In this document: positions 1 through 8,998 of the stretch, piece after piece
Layout: every line of letters begins with the position of its first letter
Numbering within the stretch: the first letter of the stretch is position 1
Origin: Thioalkalivibrio sp. K90mix
Lineage (GTDB): Bacteria; Pseudomonadota; Gammaproteobacteria; Ectothiorhodospirales; Ectothiorhodospiraceae
NCBI RefSeq assembly: GCF_000025545.1
Contig: NC_013889.1
Coordinates: 2,473,501 to 2,537,500, forward strand
DNA length: 64,000 nt
Direction: 5' to 3'
The notes under the pieces: model-generated
Seen by the model: only the letters and a program-made list of their open reading frames with translations
The model's database searches: none
Told to the model about the DNA's origin: nothing
Translations under genes and position numbers: made by a program

Positions 1-314
1 CATTCCCGGCTGGCGGCCTCGTCACTTTCCTGTCCGGTGATAATGGCGACCGGGAGATCGGCCGGAAGCCCTTCAGCGCCATCGCGGATACGCAGCAGCA
101 GGTCCTGGCCATCCAGGCCCGGCATGGACAGGTCGGTCAGCACCAGACCGATATCAGCGTTGCGCTGCAGTAACGACCAGGCCTCTTCGCCATCCGCGGC
201 CTCGTAGACCACGCGCTCGCCCTGCAGGATGCGCTGGAGGGCGATCCGGATCACCTTGGAGTCGTCCACCACCAGGATGGCGGTGCGGGTCGCTGACGGT
301 TTTTGTTCAGTCAT
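1..314 (-). CDS. Response regulator receiver protein, truncated by window edge
   Basis: Reading leftward from an ATG at 314, the first 104 codons form the N-terminal part of a CheY-like receiver domain. The start of the domain reads AILVVDDSKVIR, so D17 and D18 are the acidic pocket, and the phospho-acceptor is D61 in LTDLSMPGLDGQ. A conserved Thr lies in AIITGQ. A strong Shine-Dalgarno sequence, GGAGG, sits six bases upstream of the ATG. The C-terminal part, including the conserved Lys and any output domain, lies outside the window, so I cannot say whether this is a stand-alone receiver or a larger regulator. It reads in the same direction as the GNAT/nitrilase gene upstream of it (143 bp gap). 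Confidence 0.85.
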   Translation of the reverse strand, partial: MTEQKPSATRTAILVVDDSKVIRIALQRILQGERVVYEAADGEEAWSLLQRNADIGLVLTDLSMPGLDGQDLLLRIRDGAEGLPADLPVAIITGQESDEAASRE

Positions 315-457
315 CAAAGCCCTCCCGGGCACGTCGAGGCCGCGCATCCCTGCCCGGCCGGACTCGAAATCCCGTCCAGAAGGTTACGCATGCACCCGCC
401 CCGGCGCCAGCGCAGACCGCAACCCGGTGCGAACCCGGTCACGTTTTTCCTCCCGGC

Positions 458-2011
458 TCAGACGGGCTTCGATTTCCACTGGACCGTGTAGAGATCCCGC
501 CGCCGGTCACGCAGGTTGCGCACCGAGCCGTGATTGCGCAGTTCTTTCAGGTTGTCGAGGTCAAGATCGACAATCAGGGTCATCTCGGTATTGGGCGTCG
601 CCTCGGCGGCCACCGCATCGTGCGGGAATGCGAAATCGGACGGTGTGAACACCGCCGCCTGTGAATACTGCATATCCATGTTCTCGACCTTCGGCAGGTT
701 GCCGACCGAGCCGGACATGACCACATAACACTCGTTTTCGATCGCGCGCGCCTGGGCACAACGGCGCACCCGCAGATAGGCATTCTTGGTGTCGGTCCAG
801 AACGGCACGAACAGGATCTGCAGCCCCTTCTCGGCCATCACCCGGGGCAGCTCCGGGAACTCGACGTCGTAGCAGATCAGGATGCCGATCTTGCCGAAGT
901 CGGTGTCGAACACGTGCACCTCGTCGCCACCCTGCAGGCCCCAGTAGGCGACCTCGTCGGGGGTGACGTGCACCTTGTACTGGCGATCCCAGGTGCCATC
1001 GCGCCGGCACAGGTAGGAGACATTGCGCAGGACCTCGTCGCTGTACTCGGGCATCGAACCGGCGACGATATTGATGTTGTAGGCAAGCGCCAGGCGCACC
1101 ATCTCCTCGCGGATCTGCTCGGTGTATTCGGCCAGGTGGCGCACCGCCTCGGCCGGGTATTCCTGGTTGAATGCCCCCATCAGCGGCCCGTTGAAGAACT
1201 CCGGGAACAGCACGCAGTCGGAGCGGTAGCCGGAGACGGCATCGACAAAGTACTCCACCTGCTGAAACAGCGAATCGAGGTGCGGGGTCGGCCGCATCTG
1301 CCACTGGACCACGCCAATGCGCACGTCCGACCGGCTCCCCCCGATCAGCTTCTCCTTCTCCTCGTAGTAGATGTTCAGCCACTCGATCAGCGTCGCGTAG
1401 GCGCCGGACTTCTCGTCGTCCGGGAGGTAGTTGGTGATGATCTTGCGGACGTGGAAATCGTTGGCCAGCTGAAAGGTCAGGATCGGGTCGGTGACCTCGT
1501 GGTTCTTCACCTTCTCCACATACTGTTGTGGAGTCAGTTCGTCACGGTACTGCTCGTAGCCCGGAATGCGCCCACCGGCCACGATCGCGCGCAGATTGAG
1601 CTTCTGGCACAGCTCCTTGCGCGCGTCGTACAGGCGACGCCCGAGACGCAGGCCGCGGTAATCGGGGTGGACGAAGATATCCACGCCATAGAGGGTGTCG
1701 CCGTCCGGGTCGTGAGTTGTCAGAAACCCGTTTCCGGTGATCTGCCAGTAGCCGTGCTGATCGCCGAAACGCTTGTATTCGACGATCAGGCTGATCGCCG
1801 CGGCTACCACCTTGCCCTTGTCCTCGATGCAGATCTGGCCCTCGGGGAAACGGGAGATCTGCGAACGAAACTGGGCCTCGCTCCAGGCCCCGTCGAGGTC
1901 CTCGTAGACCCGCTCCATGATCTCGCGGATATCGTCGTAGTCCTCCATCCGCGTCGGCCGCAGCGTCAGCCGGTGCGGCACATTGGGGTCGGCATCTTGC
2001 TGATTACTCAC
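458..2011 (-). CDS. GNAT acetyltransferase / carbon-nitrogen hydrolase fusion protein
   Basis: This 517-residue protein joins two enzyme domains. Residues about 14-200 are a GNAT N-acetyltransferase fold, with the acetyl-CoA loop region around VHPDYRGLRLGRRLYD (114-129). Residues about 230-505 are a nitrilase-superfamily amidohydrolase. Its expected catalytic triad is visible: E271 in LFPEFF, K346 in RQYKVHV and C380 in ILICYDVEFPE. This bifunctional architecture is known in bacteria, but its substrate is not established, so only an acyl transfer plus amide or nitrile hydrolysis can be inferred. No signal peptide is seen, so it is probably cytoplasmic. It is monocistronic or loosely linked to the response regulator downstream. 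Confidence 0.85.
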   Translation of the reverse strand: MSNQQDADPNVPHRLTLRPTRMEDYDDIREIMERVYEDLDGAWSEAQFRSQISRFPEGQICIEDKGKVVAAAISLIVEYKRFGDQHGYWQITGNGFLTTHDPDGDTLYGVDIFVHPDYRGLRLGRRLYDARKELCQKLNLRAIVAGGRIPGYEQYRDELTPQQYVEKVKNHEVTDPILTFQLANDFHVRKIITNYLPDDEKSGAYATLIEWLNIYYEEKEKLIGGSRSDVRIGVVQWQMRPTPHLDSLFQQVEYFVDAVSGYRSDCVLFPEFFNGPLMGAFNQEYPAEAVRHLAEYTEQIREEMVRLALAYNINIVAGSMPEYSDEVLRNVSYLCRRDGTWDRQYKVHVTPDEVAYWGLQGGDEVHVFDTDFGKIGILICYDVEFPELPRVMAEKGLQILFVPFWTDTKNAYLRVRRCAQARAIENECYVVMSGSVGNLPKVENMDMQYSQAAVFTPSDFAFPHDAVAAEATPNTEMTLIVDLDLDNLKELRNHGSVRNLRDRRRDLYTVQWKSKPV

Positions 2012-2050
2012 GCGTTGAGTGCTCCGTGACGGGACCGCCCGCCGGCCGGA

Positions 2051-2374
2051 TCAAAAGATCCAGGCCAGCAGCAGCCAGAAAAAGACAAAGAACAAAAAGA
2101 AACCGGGGATCATGAACTGCAGCTCACCAATAAGCCCTTCGCCGGCCGCCAGCGCGAACACCAGCATCACCAGCACCGAGACGATCGCGGCGACCAGGGC
2201 CGCCATCTGCAGCCCCATGCCGTCATCGAAGGTGGTGGCGACCCACTCGGACAGGCCGGGCAGCGTGACCGCCGCGCCCAGCACGATCAACGCCACCAGC
2301 AACGCGGCCAGTGCCGAGGTCCCCAGCAGGATGCGCAGGGCCAGGCGGCTGTCGCGGCGATCCCGGGTGCTCAC
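2051..2374 (-). CDS. Small hydrophobic membrane protein of unknown function
   Basis: This protein of 107 residues has three likely transmembrane segments (about 11-38, 53-78 and 82-107) and ends in a strikingly aromatic run (FFLFFVFFWLLLAWIF). I do not recognise the family. The chosen start is a GTG whose last two bases form the TGA of the upstream PH-domain gene (GTGA overlap at 2371-2374), so the two are probably co-translated. The frame stays open for about 470 bases upstream, but that part is the shadow of the PH-domain gene. A role together with that membrane protein is inferred only from the overlap. Confidence 0.6.
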   Translation of the reverse strand: MSTRDRRDSRLALRILLGTSALAALLVALIVLGAAVTLPGLSEWVATTFDDGMGLQMAALVAAIVSVLVMLVFALAAGEGLIGELQFMIPGFFLFFVFFWLLLAWIF

Positions 2375-2763
2375 GCGGCCGCCTCGCGGCGATCGCGCAC
2401 ATAGTCGCGCACGCGGTGCGGGTCCGGGATGCCGGTGACGCGAAACTCCGGGTTGTCGCCCGTGGTGTACACCGCAATCTCGCCAACCCGGAAGACCCGA
2501 TTCCAGAAGCTCTGGTTCACCTTCACCGTGCGAATCTGCCCGATATCGAGGTCCACATGGGACTTGCTGAGGAGTCCCTCCTCCAGATGAACCTGATCGG
2601 CATCGATGCGCAGACGCACCGAACGGGTCTGCAGATACCACCACAACAGGATCAGCAGACCCAGGCCGAAGGCCGCGATCAGCAGTACGCTGAGAATGAA
2701 CCCGAACGGGTGATTGCGAAACATCGCCGGGTGGGCGTCGATCGCGGGCGCACGACTGGACAT
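2371..2763 (-). CDS. PH-domain (YdbS/DUF304-like) membrane protein
   Basis: This 130-residue protein has a short cytoplasmic N-terminus, one long hydrophobic segment at about 21-44, then a bacterial PH domain from about 48 to 118 (strands around RSVRLRIDADQVHLEEG and a VDLDIGQIRTVKV core). Such bPH2 proteins occur in bacterial membranes, but their ligands are mostly unknown. The start is the ATG at 2763 with GGAGG four bases upstream; a longer reading from 2826 lacks such a site. It overlaps the next gene by four bases. The family assignment is by pattern only. Confidence 0.6.
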   Translation of the reverse strand: MSSRAPAIDAHPAMFRNHPFGFILSVLLIAAFGLGLLILLWWYLQTRSVRLRIDADQVHLEEGLLSKSHVDLDIGQIRTVKVNQSFWNRVFRVGEIAVYTTGDNPEFRVTGIPDPHRVRDYVRDRREAAA

Positions 2764-2905
2764 GGGACCTCCGGTTCTGCGGACAGGTACCGACAGTGTG
2801 CCAGATGGCGCGCCCGACGCGCGCACGGTGTGGACAGGGTGCCAAGCCCCGCCCGATGACTCAAAGGTGGATGACCAGCCCGCCGAAGGGGGCGACCCAC
2901 CCGGG

Positions 2906-3715
2906 TCAGGCGGGGCGGCTCATGTTCTTGCCGTAGAAGATCTCCATCATCTCGTGCTTGAGCAACTTGGCGATGCGCTTGGCCTCTTTCGCCGAGTAGT
3001 CATCCTTGCCCAGGCCGAACAGGTAGCTGTCCAGATCGAAGTCCTTCAGGACCATCTTGGTGTGGAACAGGTACTCCTGGTACACGTTCACATCCACCAT
3101 CTGGTACTTCTCCTTGGTATCGCGGGAGAGGAAGTCCTGGATGGAATTGATCTTGTGATCGATGAAGTGCTTCTTGCCGCGCACATCACGGGTAAAGCCG
3201 CGCACGCGGTAATCCATGATCACGATGTCCGACTCGAAGCTGTGGATCAGGTAGTTCAGGGCCCGCAGCGGCGAGATGCGCCCGCAGGTGGAGACATCGA
3301 TATCCGCGCGGAACGTCGCGATCCCGCCCTCCGGGTGCGCCTCGGGATAGGTATGGACCGTGATATGGCTCTTGTCGAGGTGGCCGACAACCGTCTCCGG
3401 CAGCGGGCCCGGGCCCTCGGTGTACCCAATCATCTCGGTCGCCACCGGCTCCTCGGAGATCAGCATCGTCACCGAGGCGCCCTGCGGGTCATAGTCCTGA
3501 CGCGAGATATCCAGGATATTGGCCCCAATCAGGTGGGCCACGTCCGTCAGGATCTGCGTCAGACGCTGGGCGTTGTAGGCCTCGTCGATGTACGCAATGT
3601 ACTCGTCTCGATGGCGTTCGCCGGAGGCGTAGCAGATGTCATAGATGTTGAAGCTCAGGCTCTTGGTCAGGTTGTTGAACCCGTGGAGCTTGATCTGCTT
3701 CTTGTGACGGGGCAT
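2906..3715 (-). CDS. speD: S-adenosylmethionine decarboxylase proenzyme
   Basis: This enzyme decarboxylates S-adenosylmethionine to give the aminopropyl donor for spermidine. The 269-residue length fits the E. coli-type enzyme (264 residues). The self-cleavage site is visible as K115-S116 in [13 protein letters not shown]; the Ser becomes the pyruvoyl group of the alpha chain. The conserved [20 protein letters not shown] segment follows. The start is the ATG at 3715 with an AAGAGGA ribosome site; an upstream in-frame extension to 3772 has no support. No spermidine synthase gene (speE) is in the window. The order speD - OsmC-like - crp matches the PA0654-PA0652 region of Pseudomonas aeruginosa. 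Confidence 0.95.
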   Translation of the reverse strand: MPRHKKQIKLHGFNNLTKSLSFNIYDICYASGERHRDEYIAYIDEAYNAQRLTQILTDVAHLIGANILDISRQDYDPQGASVTMLISEEPVATEMIGYTEGPGPLPETVVGHLDKSHITVHTYPEAHPEGGIATFRADIDVSTCGRISPLRALNYLIHSFESDIVIMDYRVRGFTRDVRGKKHFIDHKINSIQDFLSRDTKEKYQMVDVNVYQEYLFHTKMVLKDFDLDSYLFGLGKDDYSAKEAKRIAKLLKHEMMEIFYGKNMSRPA

Positions 3716-3826
3716 GGCATTTCCTCTTGCCCGGTGCGCAGGGAACGGCGGATTGTAGACGTCCCGGGGCATCAGGGAAACACGCCACGTCCATTGACGA
3801 AAATTCCCGTCGCCCGCGCGGGTGTC

Positions 3827-4255
3827 TCAGCGGGGCGCGGGGCCCTCGATGATCTCGAAATCGTGGGTGACCCTGGCCGCCGCCCCAAGCATCAGCGAGG
3901 CCGAACAGTATTTCTCCGCGGACAGCTCCACCGCCCTCCCAACCTGCTTTTCGGACAGGCCATGGCCATAGACCCGAAAGTGCACATGGATATCGGTGAA
4001 CACCTTGGGCACCGTCTCGGCCCGCGTCCCGTCCACCGTGACTTCGCAGTCGAGGACCTCCTGACGCCCTTTCTTGAGCATCGCCACGACATCGAAACTG
4101 GTGCACCCACCCAGCCCCAGCAGCAGCATCTCCATCGGGCGCGCACCCAGATTCCGGCCACCGGTATCCGGGGGGCCATCCATCACGATTGCATGGCCGC
4201 TGCCGGTCTCGCCGACAAACGCCACCTGCTCCAGCCACTTCACCCTGACCTGCAT
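3827..4255 (-). CDS. OsmC-like peroxiredoxin-fold protein
   Basis: This 142-residue protein belongs to the OsmC/Ohr superfamily, thiol-dependent hydroperoxide reductases. The two family cysteines are present: C51 in LGGCTSFDVVAMLKKGRQ and C117 in EKYCSASLML. This YhfA-like branch has no firmly assigned substrate. The ATG at 4255 is preceded by AAGGAG with good spacing, which rules out the longer reading from 4486. In Pseudomonas the orthologue also lies between vfr and speD. It is transcribed away from crp, so the 208-bp gap at 4256-4463 must hold both promoters. Confidence 0.85.
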   Translation of the reverse strand: MQVRVKWLEQVAFVGETGSGHAIVMDGPPDTGGRNLGARPMEMLLLGLGGCTSFDVVAMLKKGRQEVLDCEVTVDGTRAETVPKVFTDIHVHFRVYGHGLSEKQVGRAVELSAEKYCSASLMLGAAARVTHDFEIIEGPAPR

Positions 4256-4463
4256 CAGCGTCTCCTTTTGCCCACAATTTCGGCCCGTTTGGAAGGCCCT
4301 GTGTGGCCTATACTCAACAAAAAATGCATGAACTTTGAGAGTCAAAGCACAAAATCGAATCCTGATCGGCGGATTTTGTGACTCGATCCCGACACCCGGG
4401 TCCCGCTTGCGGAGGGCTGAATTAAACTGAAAACCGTCCCCAACAAGCGAGACGTTAAGAGCC

Positions 4464-5117
4464 ATGGATGCCATGACCATGAACAACCCGTTCGTCTATC
4501 GCCCGGCACAGCCGTCGCCGGCCCTGGAACGCTTCCTCGGTTATTGCCACCGCCGGCACTACCGCAAGCGCACGACGATCATTCATTCCGGCACGGTACC
4601 GGATACGCTGTACTACGTCGTCAGCGGATCGGTTTCCGTACTGGGCGAGAATAACGGTCACGAACTCGTACTGGCCTATCTGAACAAGGGCGAGTTCTTT
4701 GGTGAACTCGGCATGTTCGAGGACGATCCGCGTTCGGCCACGGTCGTCACCCGCGAGGATACCGAAACCGCCGAGATCCCCTACACCCAGTTCCGCGAAA
4801 TCGTGCAGCGCGATCCGGAGATCCTGATGCTGCTGACCAGCCAGATCGCGACCCGCCTGCGCCAGACCTCGCGCAAGGTGATGGACCTGGCCTTTGTCGA
4901 CGTGACCGGCCGCATTGCCCACACCCTGCTGGATCTGGCCCGCCAGCCCGATGCCATGACGCACCCGGACGGCATGCAGTTACGCATCACCCGGCAGGAG
5001 ATCGCGCGCATCGTCGGCTGCTCGCGCGAGATGGCCGGACGCGTCCTGAAGGACCTGGAGGAGCGTGGGCTGATCACCGCCCACGGCAAAACCATCGTGG
5101 TGTTCGGCACCCGCTAG
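4464..5117 (+). CDS. crp: cAMP-responsive global regulator, CRP/Vfr family
   Basis: This 217-residue protein is very close to E. coli CRP and Pseudomonas Vfr. The cAMP pocket includes E81 (FFGELGMFEDD), R90 and S91 (PRSATV), and T135/S136 at the dimer interface. The C-terminal helix-turn-helix (about 177-198, ITRQEIARIVGCSREMAGRV) is nearly identical to that of CRP and should read TGTGA-type sites. In Pseudomonas, Vfr controls type IV pili and virulence genes; a similar link here to the pil genes at 42.8-52.3 kb and 61.5-64 kb is inference. The ribosome site is weak (GAGAC or AAGAG). It converges on trpC. Confidence 0.95.
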   Translation: MDAMTMNNPFVYRPAQPSPALERFLGYCHRRHYRKRTTIIHSGTVPDTLYYVVSGSVSVLGENNGHELVLAYLNKGEFFGELGMFEDDPRSATVVTREDTETAEIPYTQFREIVQRDPEILMLLTSQIATRLRQTSRKVMDLAFVDVTGRIAHTLLDLARQPDAMTHPDGMQLRITRQEIARIVGCSREMAGRVLKDLEERGLITAHGKTIVVFGTR

Positions 5118-5135
5118 CGAACCATCCTGGGGAAT

Positions 5136-5163
5136 GCCTGCCCGCACCCCGTCGCGGGCAGGC
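5136..5163. terminator. Hairpin between convergent crp and trpC
   Basis: A perfect 10-bp inverted repeat, GCCTGCCCGC and GCGGGCAGGC, with an 8-base loop, lies in the 82-bp convergent gap. Neither strand has a clear T-run after it, so it would be a weak or non-canonical bidirectional terminator. Confidence 0.4.
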
Positions 5164-5199
5164 GCAGCACCAGCAGCCCCTGTACGACCGGCTTCCGCT

Positions 5200-6006
5200 T
5201 TATGCCTCGCCGCGGAACAGACGGCCCAGCGCCAGTCCCGGATCCTCGGTACGCATGAAGGCCTCGCCCACCAGGAAGGCATTCACCCCCGCCTCCTGCA
5301 TGCGCGCCACATCCTCGCGGGTATGAATCCCGCTCTCGGTGACCAGCAGTGCGGACTCGGGCACCTGATCCTTCAGCTCCAGCGTGGTCTCCAGCCGCGT
5401 CTCGAAGGTACGCAGATCGCGGTTGTTGATGCCGATCAGATCCGCGCCGACCTTCTTCGCGCGCTCGAGCTCCTCGGCATCGTGCACCTCGACCAGGGCA
5501 TCCATGCCCAGCTCGCGACTCAGGAAATACAGCTCGTGCAGTGCGGTGTCGTCCAGCGCGGCGGCGATCAGCAGCACGCAGTCGGCTCCCAGCACCCGCG
5601 CCTCGTAGACCTGATACAGGTCGATCACGAAATCCTTGCGCAGGATCGGCAGCTTGCAGGCCACACGCGCATCGCGCAGGTCCCCATCCCGGCCCTTGAA
5701 GAAGTCCACGTCGGTCAGCACCGACAGACAGGTGGCCCCGTGTTCCTCGTAGCTGCGGGCAAAGGCCTCGGGGTTGAAGTTCGGGCTGATCTGCCCCTGG
5801 CTGGGGCTGGCCTTCTTGATCTCCGCAATCACCGCCGCACGGCTGGCATCGATGTCACGCTGGAGCGCGGCCCGGAACCCGCGCGGCTCAGGCGCCGAGC
5901 CCATCCAGCCACGCAGCTCGCGCAATGGCCAGAAGGCCTCGCGCTCCTTCAGCTCTTCGCGCTTGCGTTCGAGGATACGCTTGAGGATGTCCGGGACGTC
6001 GTTCAT
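5200..6006 (-). CDS. trpC: Indole-3-glycerol-phosphate synthase
   Basis: This enzyme closes the ring of carboxyphenylamino-deoxyribulose phosphate in tryptophan synthesis. The 268-residue monofunctional TIM barrel shows the family signatures EIKKASPSQGQI, LRKDFVID, GINNRDLRTF, VTESGI and FLVGEAFM. It is not fused to TrpF, unlike the enterobacterial enzyme. It is the last gene of the minus-strand trp cluster, nine bases after trpD. Confidence 0.95.
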   Translation of the reverse strand: MNDVPDILKRILERKREELKEREAFWPLRELRGWMGSAPEPRGFRAALQRDIDASRAAVIAEIKKASPSQGQISPNFNPEAFARSYEEHGATCLSVLTDVDFFKGRDGDLRDARVACKLPILRKDFVIDLYQVYEARVLGADCVLLIAAALDDTALHELYFLSRELGMDALVEVHDAEELERAKKVGADLIGINNRDLRTFETRLETTLELKDQVPESALLVTESGIHTREDVARMQEAGVNAFLVGEAFMRTEDPGLALGRLFRGEA

Positions 6007-6015
6007 GAGGGCTCC

Positions 6016-7038
6016 TTAGTTGGTCAATCGTGCACTGGCCGCCTGCAGACGCTCCAGGCGCTCGCGGGCCGCGCCGGAGTCGATCACCTCGGCTGCGCGG
6101 CTGACCCCCGCGGCCAGCGTCTCGGCGCCACCCCCGGCATAGATCGCGGCCCCGGCGTTCAGCAGGACGACATCGCGCGCCGCTCCGGCCCGTCCCTCCA
6201 GCACCCCTCGCAGCATCTCGGCCGAGGCCTCCACGCTGTCGACCCGGATCGCGTCCAGCCCGCTCCGGGTCAGCCCGAAATCCTCGGGCATCACGGTGTA
6301 CTCCTCGATCGCGCCGTCCTTCAGCTCGGCGACGCGGGTGGGGGCGCCGATACTGATCTCGTCCAGTCCGTCCTCGGCGTGCACCACCAGCACATGCTCG
6401 CTGCCCAGCCCCTTCAGCGCCTCGGCCAACGGGCGCACCCAGGCATCGGAGAACACCCCGAGGACCTGATTCGGCGCCCCGGCGGGGTTGGTCAACGGGC
6501 CCAGCACGTTGAACAAGGTACGCACACCCAGCTCCTTGCGCGGGCCGATGGCGTGCTTCATGGCGCCGTGATGCGCGGGCGCAAACAGGAAACCGACGCC
6601 GACCTCCTCGATGCAGGTACCGACGGCCTCCGGTGACAGGCCAAGATGAATCCCCAGGTACTCCAGCACGTCGGCGGAACCGGACTTCGACGACACCGAG
6701 CGGTTGCCGTGCTTGGCCACGCGCACCCCGCCGGCCGCGGCCACCAGCGCCGAGGCCGTCGAGATATTGAAGGTGCCGGAGGCGTCGCCGCCGGTGCCGC
6801 AGGTATCGACCAGCCCGGTACGCGGCACGTCCACGCGCGTCGCCAGTTCGCGCATCACGCCCGCCGCTGCACGGATCTCCTCAATGGTCTCCCCCTTCAT
6901 GCGCAGGGCGACCAGCAGTCCGCCAATCTGGGCATCGGTGGCCTCGCCGGTCATCACCGCCTGCATCACGGCGGTCATGGCGGCCTCGTCCAGGTCGCGG
7001 CGTTCGATCAGGGTCGCTATCGCTTGCTGCACGGTCAC
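6016..7038 (-). CDS. trpD: Anthranilate phosphoribosyltransferase
   Basis: This enzyme transfers phosphoribose from PRPP to anthranilate. The 340 residues carry the glycine-rich PRPP loop [18 protein letters not shown] and the [18 protein letters not shown] segment that binds substrate and metal. The start is a GTG at 7038 with AGGAG seven bases upstream. The protein is stand-alone, not fused to TrpG. It lies between the MFS gene (30-bp gap) and trpC. Confidence 0.95.
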   Translation of the reverse strand: MTVQQAIATLIERRDLDEAAMTAVMQAVMTGEATDAQIGGLLVALRMKGETIEEIRAAAGVMRELATRVDVPRTGLVDTCGTGGDASGTFNISTASALVAAAGGVRVAKHGNRSVSSKSGSADVLEYLGIHLGLSPEAVGTCIEEVGVGFLFAPAHHGAMKHAIGPRKELGVRTLFNVLGPLTNPAGAPNQVLGVFSDAWVRPLAEALKGLGSEHVLVVHAEDGLDEISIGAPTRVAELKDGAIEEYTVMPEDFGLTRSGLDAIRVDSVEASAEMLRGVLEGRAGAARDVVLLNAGAAIYAGGGAETLAAGVSRAAEVIDSGAARERLERLQAASARLTN

Positions 7039-7068
7039 AGGGTTGCTCCTGCCGGGGGATCGGGAGCG

Positions 7069-8283
7069 CTAGTGTAACGCCCGTTCCCGCGCGGCACGAA
7101 CCAGCCCGCCGCCAGCGAACCATACGAACACTGCGAACAGCCAGATCACCGCCGCACCGGCGACCAGATGCCACAGGACATCATCCAGCCAGTCGACCAC
7201 GAAGAGCGTGAGCAGGGCCGCCAACCCCAGCTGGACGAAAGCCTGCATCGCCGAGGCCATGCCGCGCGCCCCCGGATAACAGTCCAGCGCCAGCAGGGTC
7301 AGCGAGGGCATCCCCAGGGCCAGTGCAAAGCTGTACAGGGCAAACGGCAGGGTCACTGCCGCCACGGAAGTTTCCGGGGCCAGCGCCGCCCAGCCCACCA
7401 GCGCCAGCGCAATACCGGTAAGCAGCAAGCCGATGCGCACCGTGACCTCGGGCGCCACGCGCCCGGCACTCCAGCCGGAGGCCATGCCACCGAGCATCAG
7501 CCCCACGACCATGGGCGCGAACAGCCACCAGAAATCACGCTCGCCCCCACCGAGGTGGACATAGATCAGGGCCGGCGAGGCTGCGACGAACAGGAACTTC
7601 GCCCCGAACAGGGTGGTATGCACCAGCACCGGCTGCAGGAACTGCACATTGCGCAGCGTGCCCGCATAGCGCCTGAGCACCAGTCGCGGCTGGCTGGATA
7701 CGCGCCCGACCGGGGGCAGGGTCTCGGGCAGCCACAGTCGCGCGGCCACCAGCAGGACCACCCCGTAGAGCACCAGGAACGCAAACACCGAACGCCACCC
7801 GAACGCCGACTGCAGATAGCCGCCGAGGATGGGGGCAATCGCGGGACCCATCGCGAACATGATGGTCACCAGTGCAAACACGCGCCTTGCATCGATGGGG
7901 TCGAATCGGTCGCGCACCAGGGCACGACTTACGACCACGCCGGCTGCCGCCGCGAACCCCTGGCCGATGCGCAGCCCGATGACCTGCCAGTACTCCACCG
8001 CCACCACCAACAGCGCGGATGTCGCGACATAGGCCACCAGCGCCCACAGCACGACCGGTCGCCGCCCAAAGGCATCCGACAGCGGCCCGGCCACCAGGGT
8101 AGCCAGGGCAAAGGCGACCAGGTAGGCGGATAGCGTGGCCTGCATCGCGGCGCCATCCACGGCCAGATCGTCGGCCATCGCCGGAAACGATGGCAGGTAG
8201 GTATCCAGCGAAAACGGCGCCAGCAGCGCCAGGGGCGCGACCAGCAGCGCGAAACGCAGCCGTGTGCGGCGCTCCGGTGTCAA
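7069..8283 (-). CDS. MFS transporter, Bcr/CflA-type efflux family
   Basis: This protein of about 404 residues has twelve predicted membrane helices. It has the loop 2-3 motif LSDAFGRRPVVLW and the Bcr/CflA-like N-terminus (PFSLDTYLPSFPAMADDL), typical of drug:proton antiporters. The start is a TTG at 8283 without a clear ribosome site; the next Met would remove the first helix, so TTG is the best choice. It begins only seven bases after the trpG stop and is followed 30 bases later by trpD, so it sits inside the trp operon. A role exporting tryptophan, anthranilate or related aromatics is suggested by position only; the family itself points to multidrug efflux. Confidence 0.85.
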   Translation of the reverse strand: MTPERRTRLRFALLVAPLALLAPFSLDTYLPSFPAMADDLAVDGAAMQATLSAYLVAFALATLVAGPLSDAFGRRPVVLWALVAYVATSALLVVAVEYWQVIGLRIGQGFAAAAGVVVSRALVRDRFDPIDARRVFALVTIMFAMGPAIAPILGGYLQSAFGWRSVFAFLVLYGVVLLVAARLWLPETLPPVGRVSSQPRLVLRRYAGTLRNVQFLQPVLVHTTLFGAKFLFVAASPALIYVHLGGGERDFWWLFAPMVVGLMLGGMASGWSAGRVAPEVTVRIGLLLTGIALALVGWAALAPETSVAAVTLPFALYSFALALGMPSLTLLALDCYPGARGMASAMQAFVQLGLAALLTLFVVDWLDDVLWHLVAGAAVIWLFAVFVWFAGGGLVRAARERALH

Positions 8284-8290
8284 CTCGTCA

Positions 8291-8884
<594 letters not shown>

Positions 8885-8998
8885 GCCGGGGTTTCCTCCA
8901 CCGCACCGGACGGGTACAGGACGCAGACTAGCGCGAGCCCGTCCGGCACGCCCGACAACCGCGCTCGCACTGCCCGTTCTGCGCCCGCCATCACGTCC

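Noticed and set aside
4374-4395. Possible CRP site upstream of crp (TTGTGA half-site)
   Set aside because: Only one half of the TGTGA-N6-TCACA palindrome is present; the other half does not match well enough to call.
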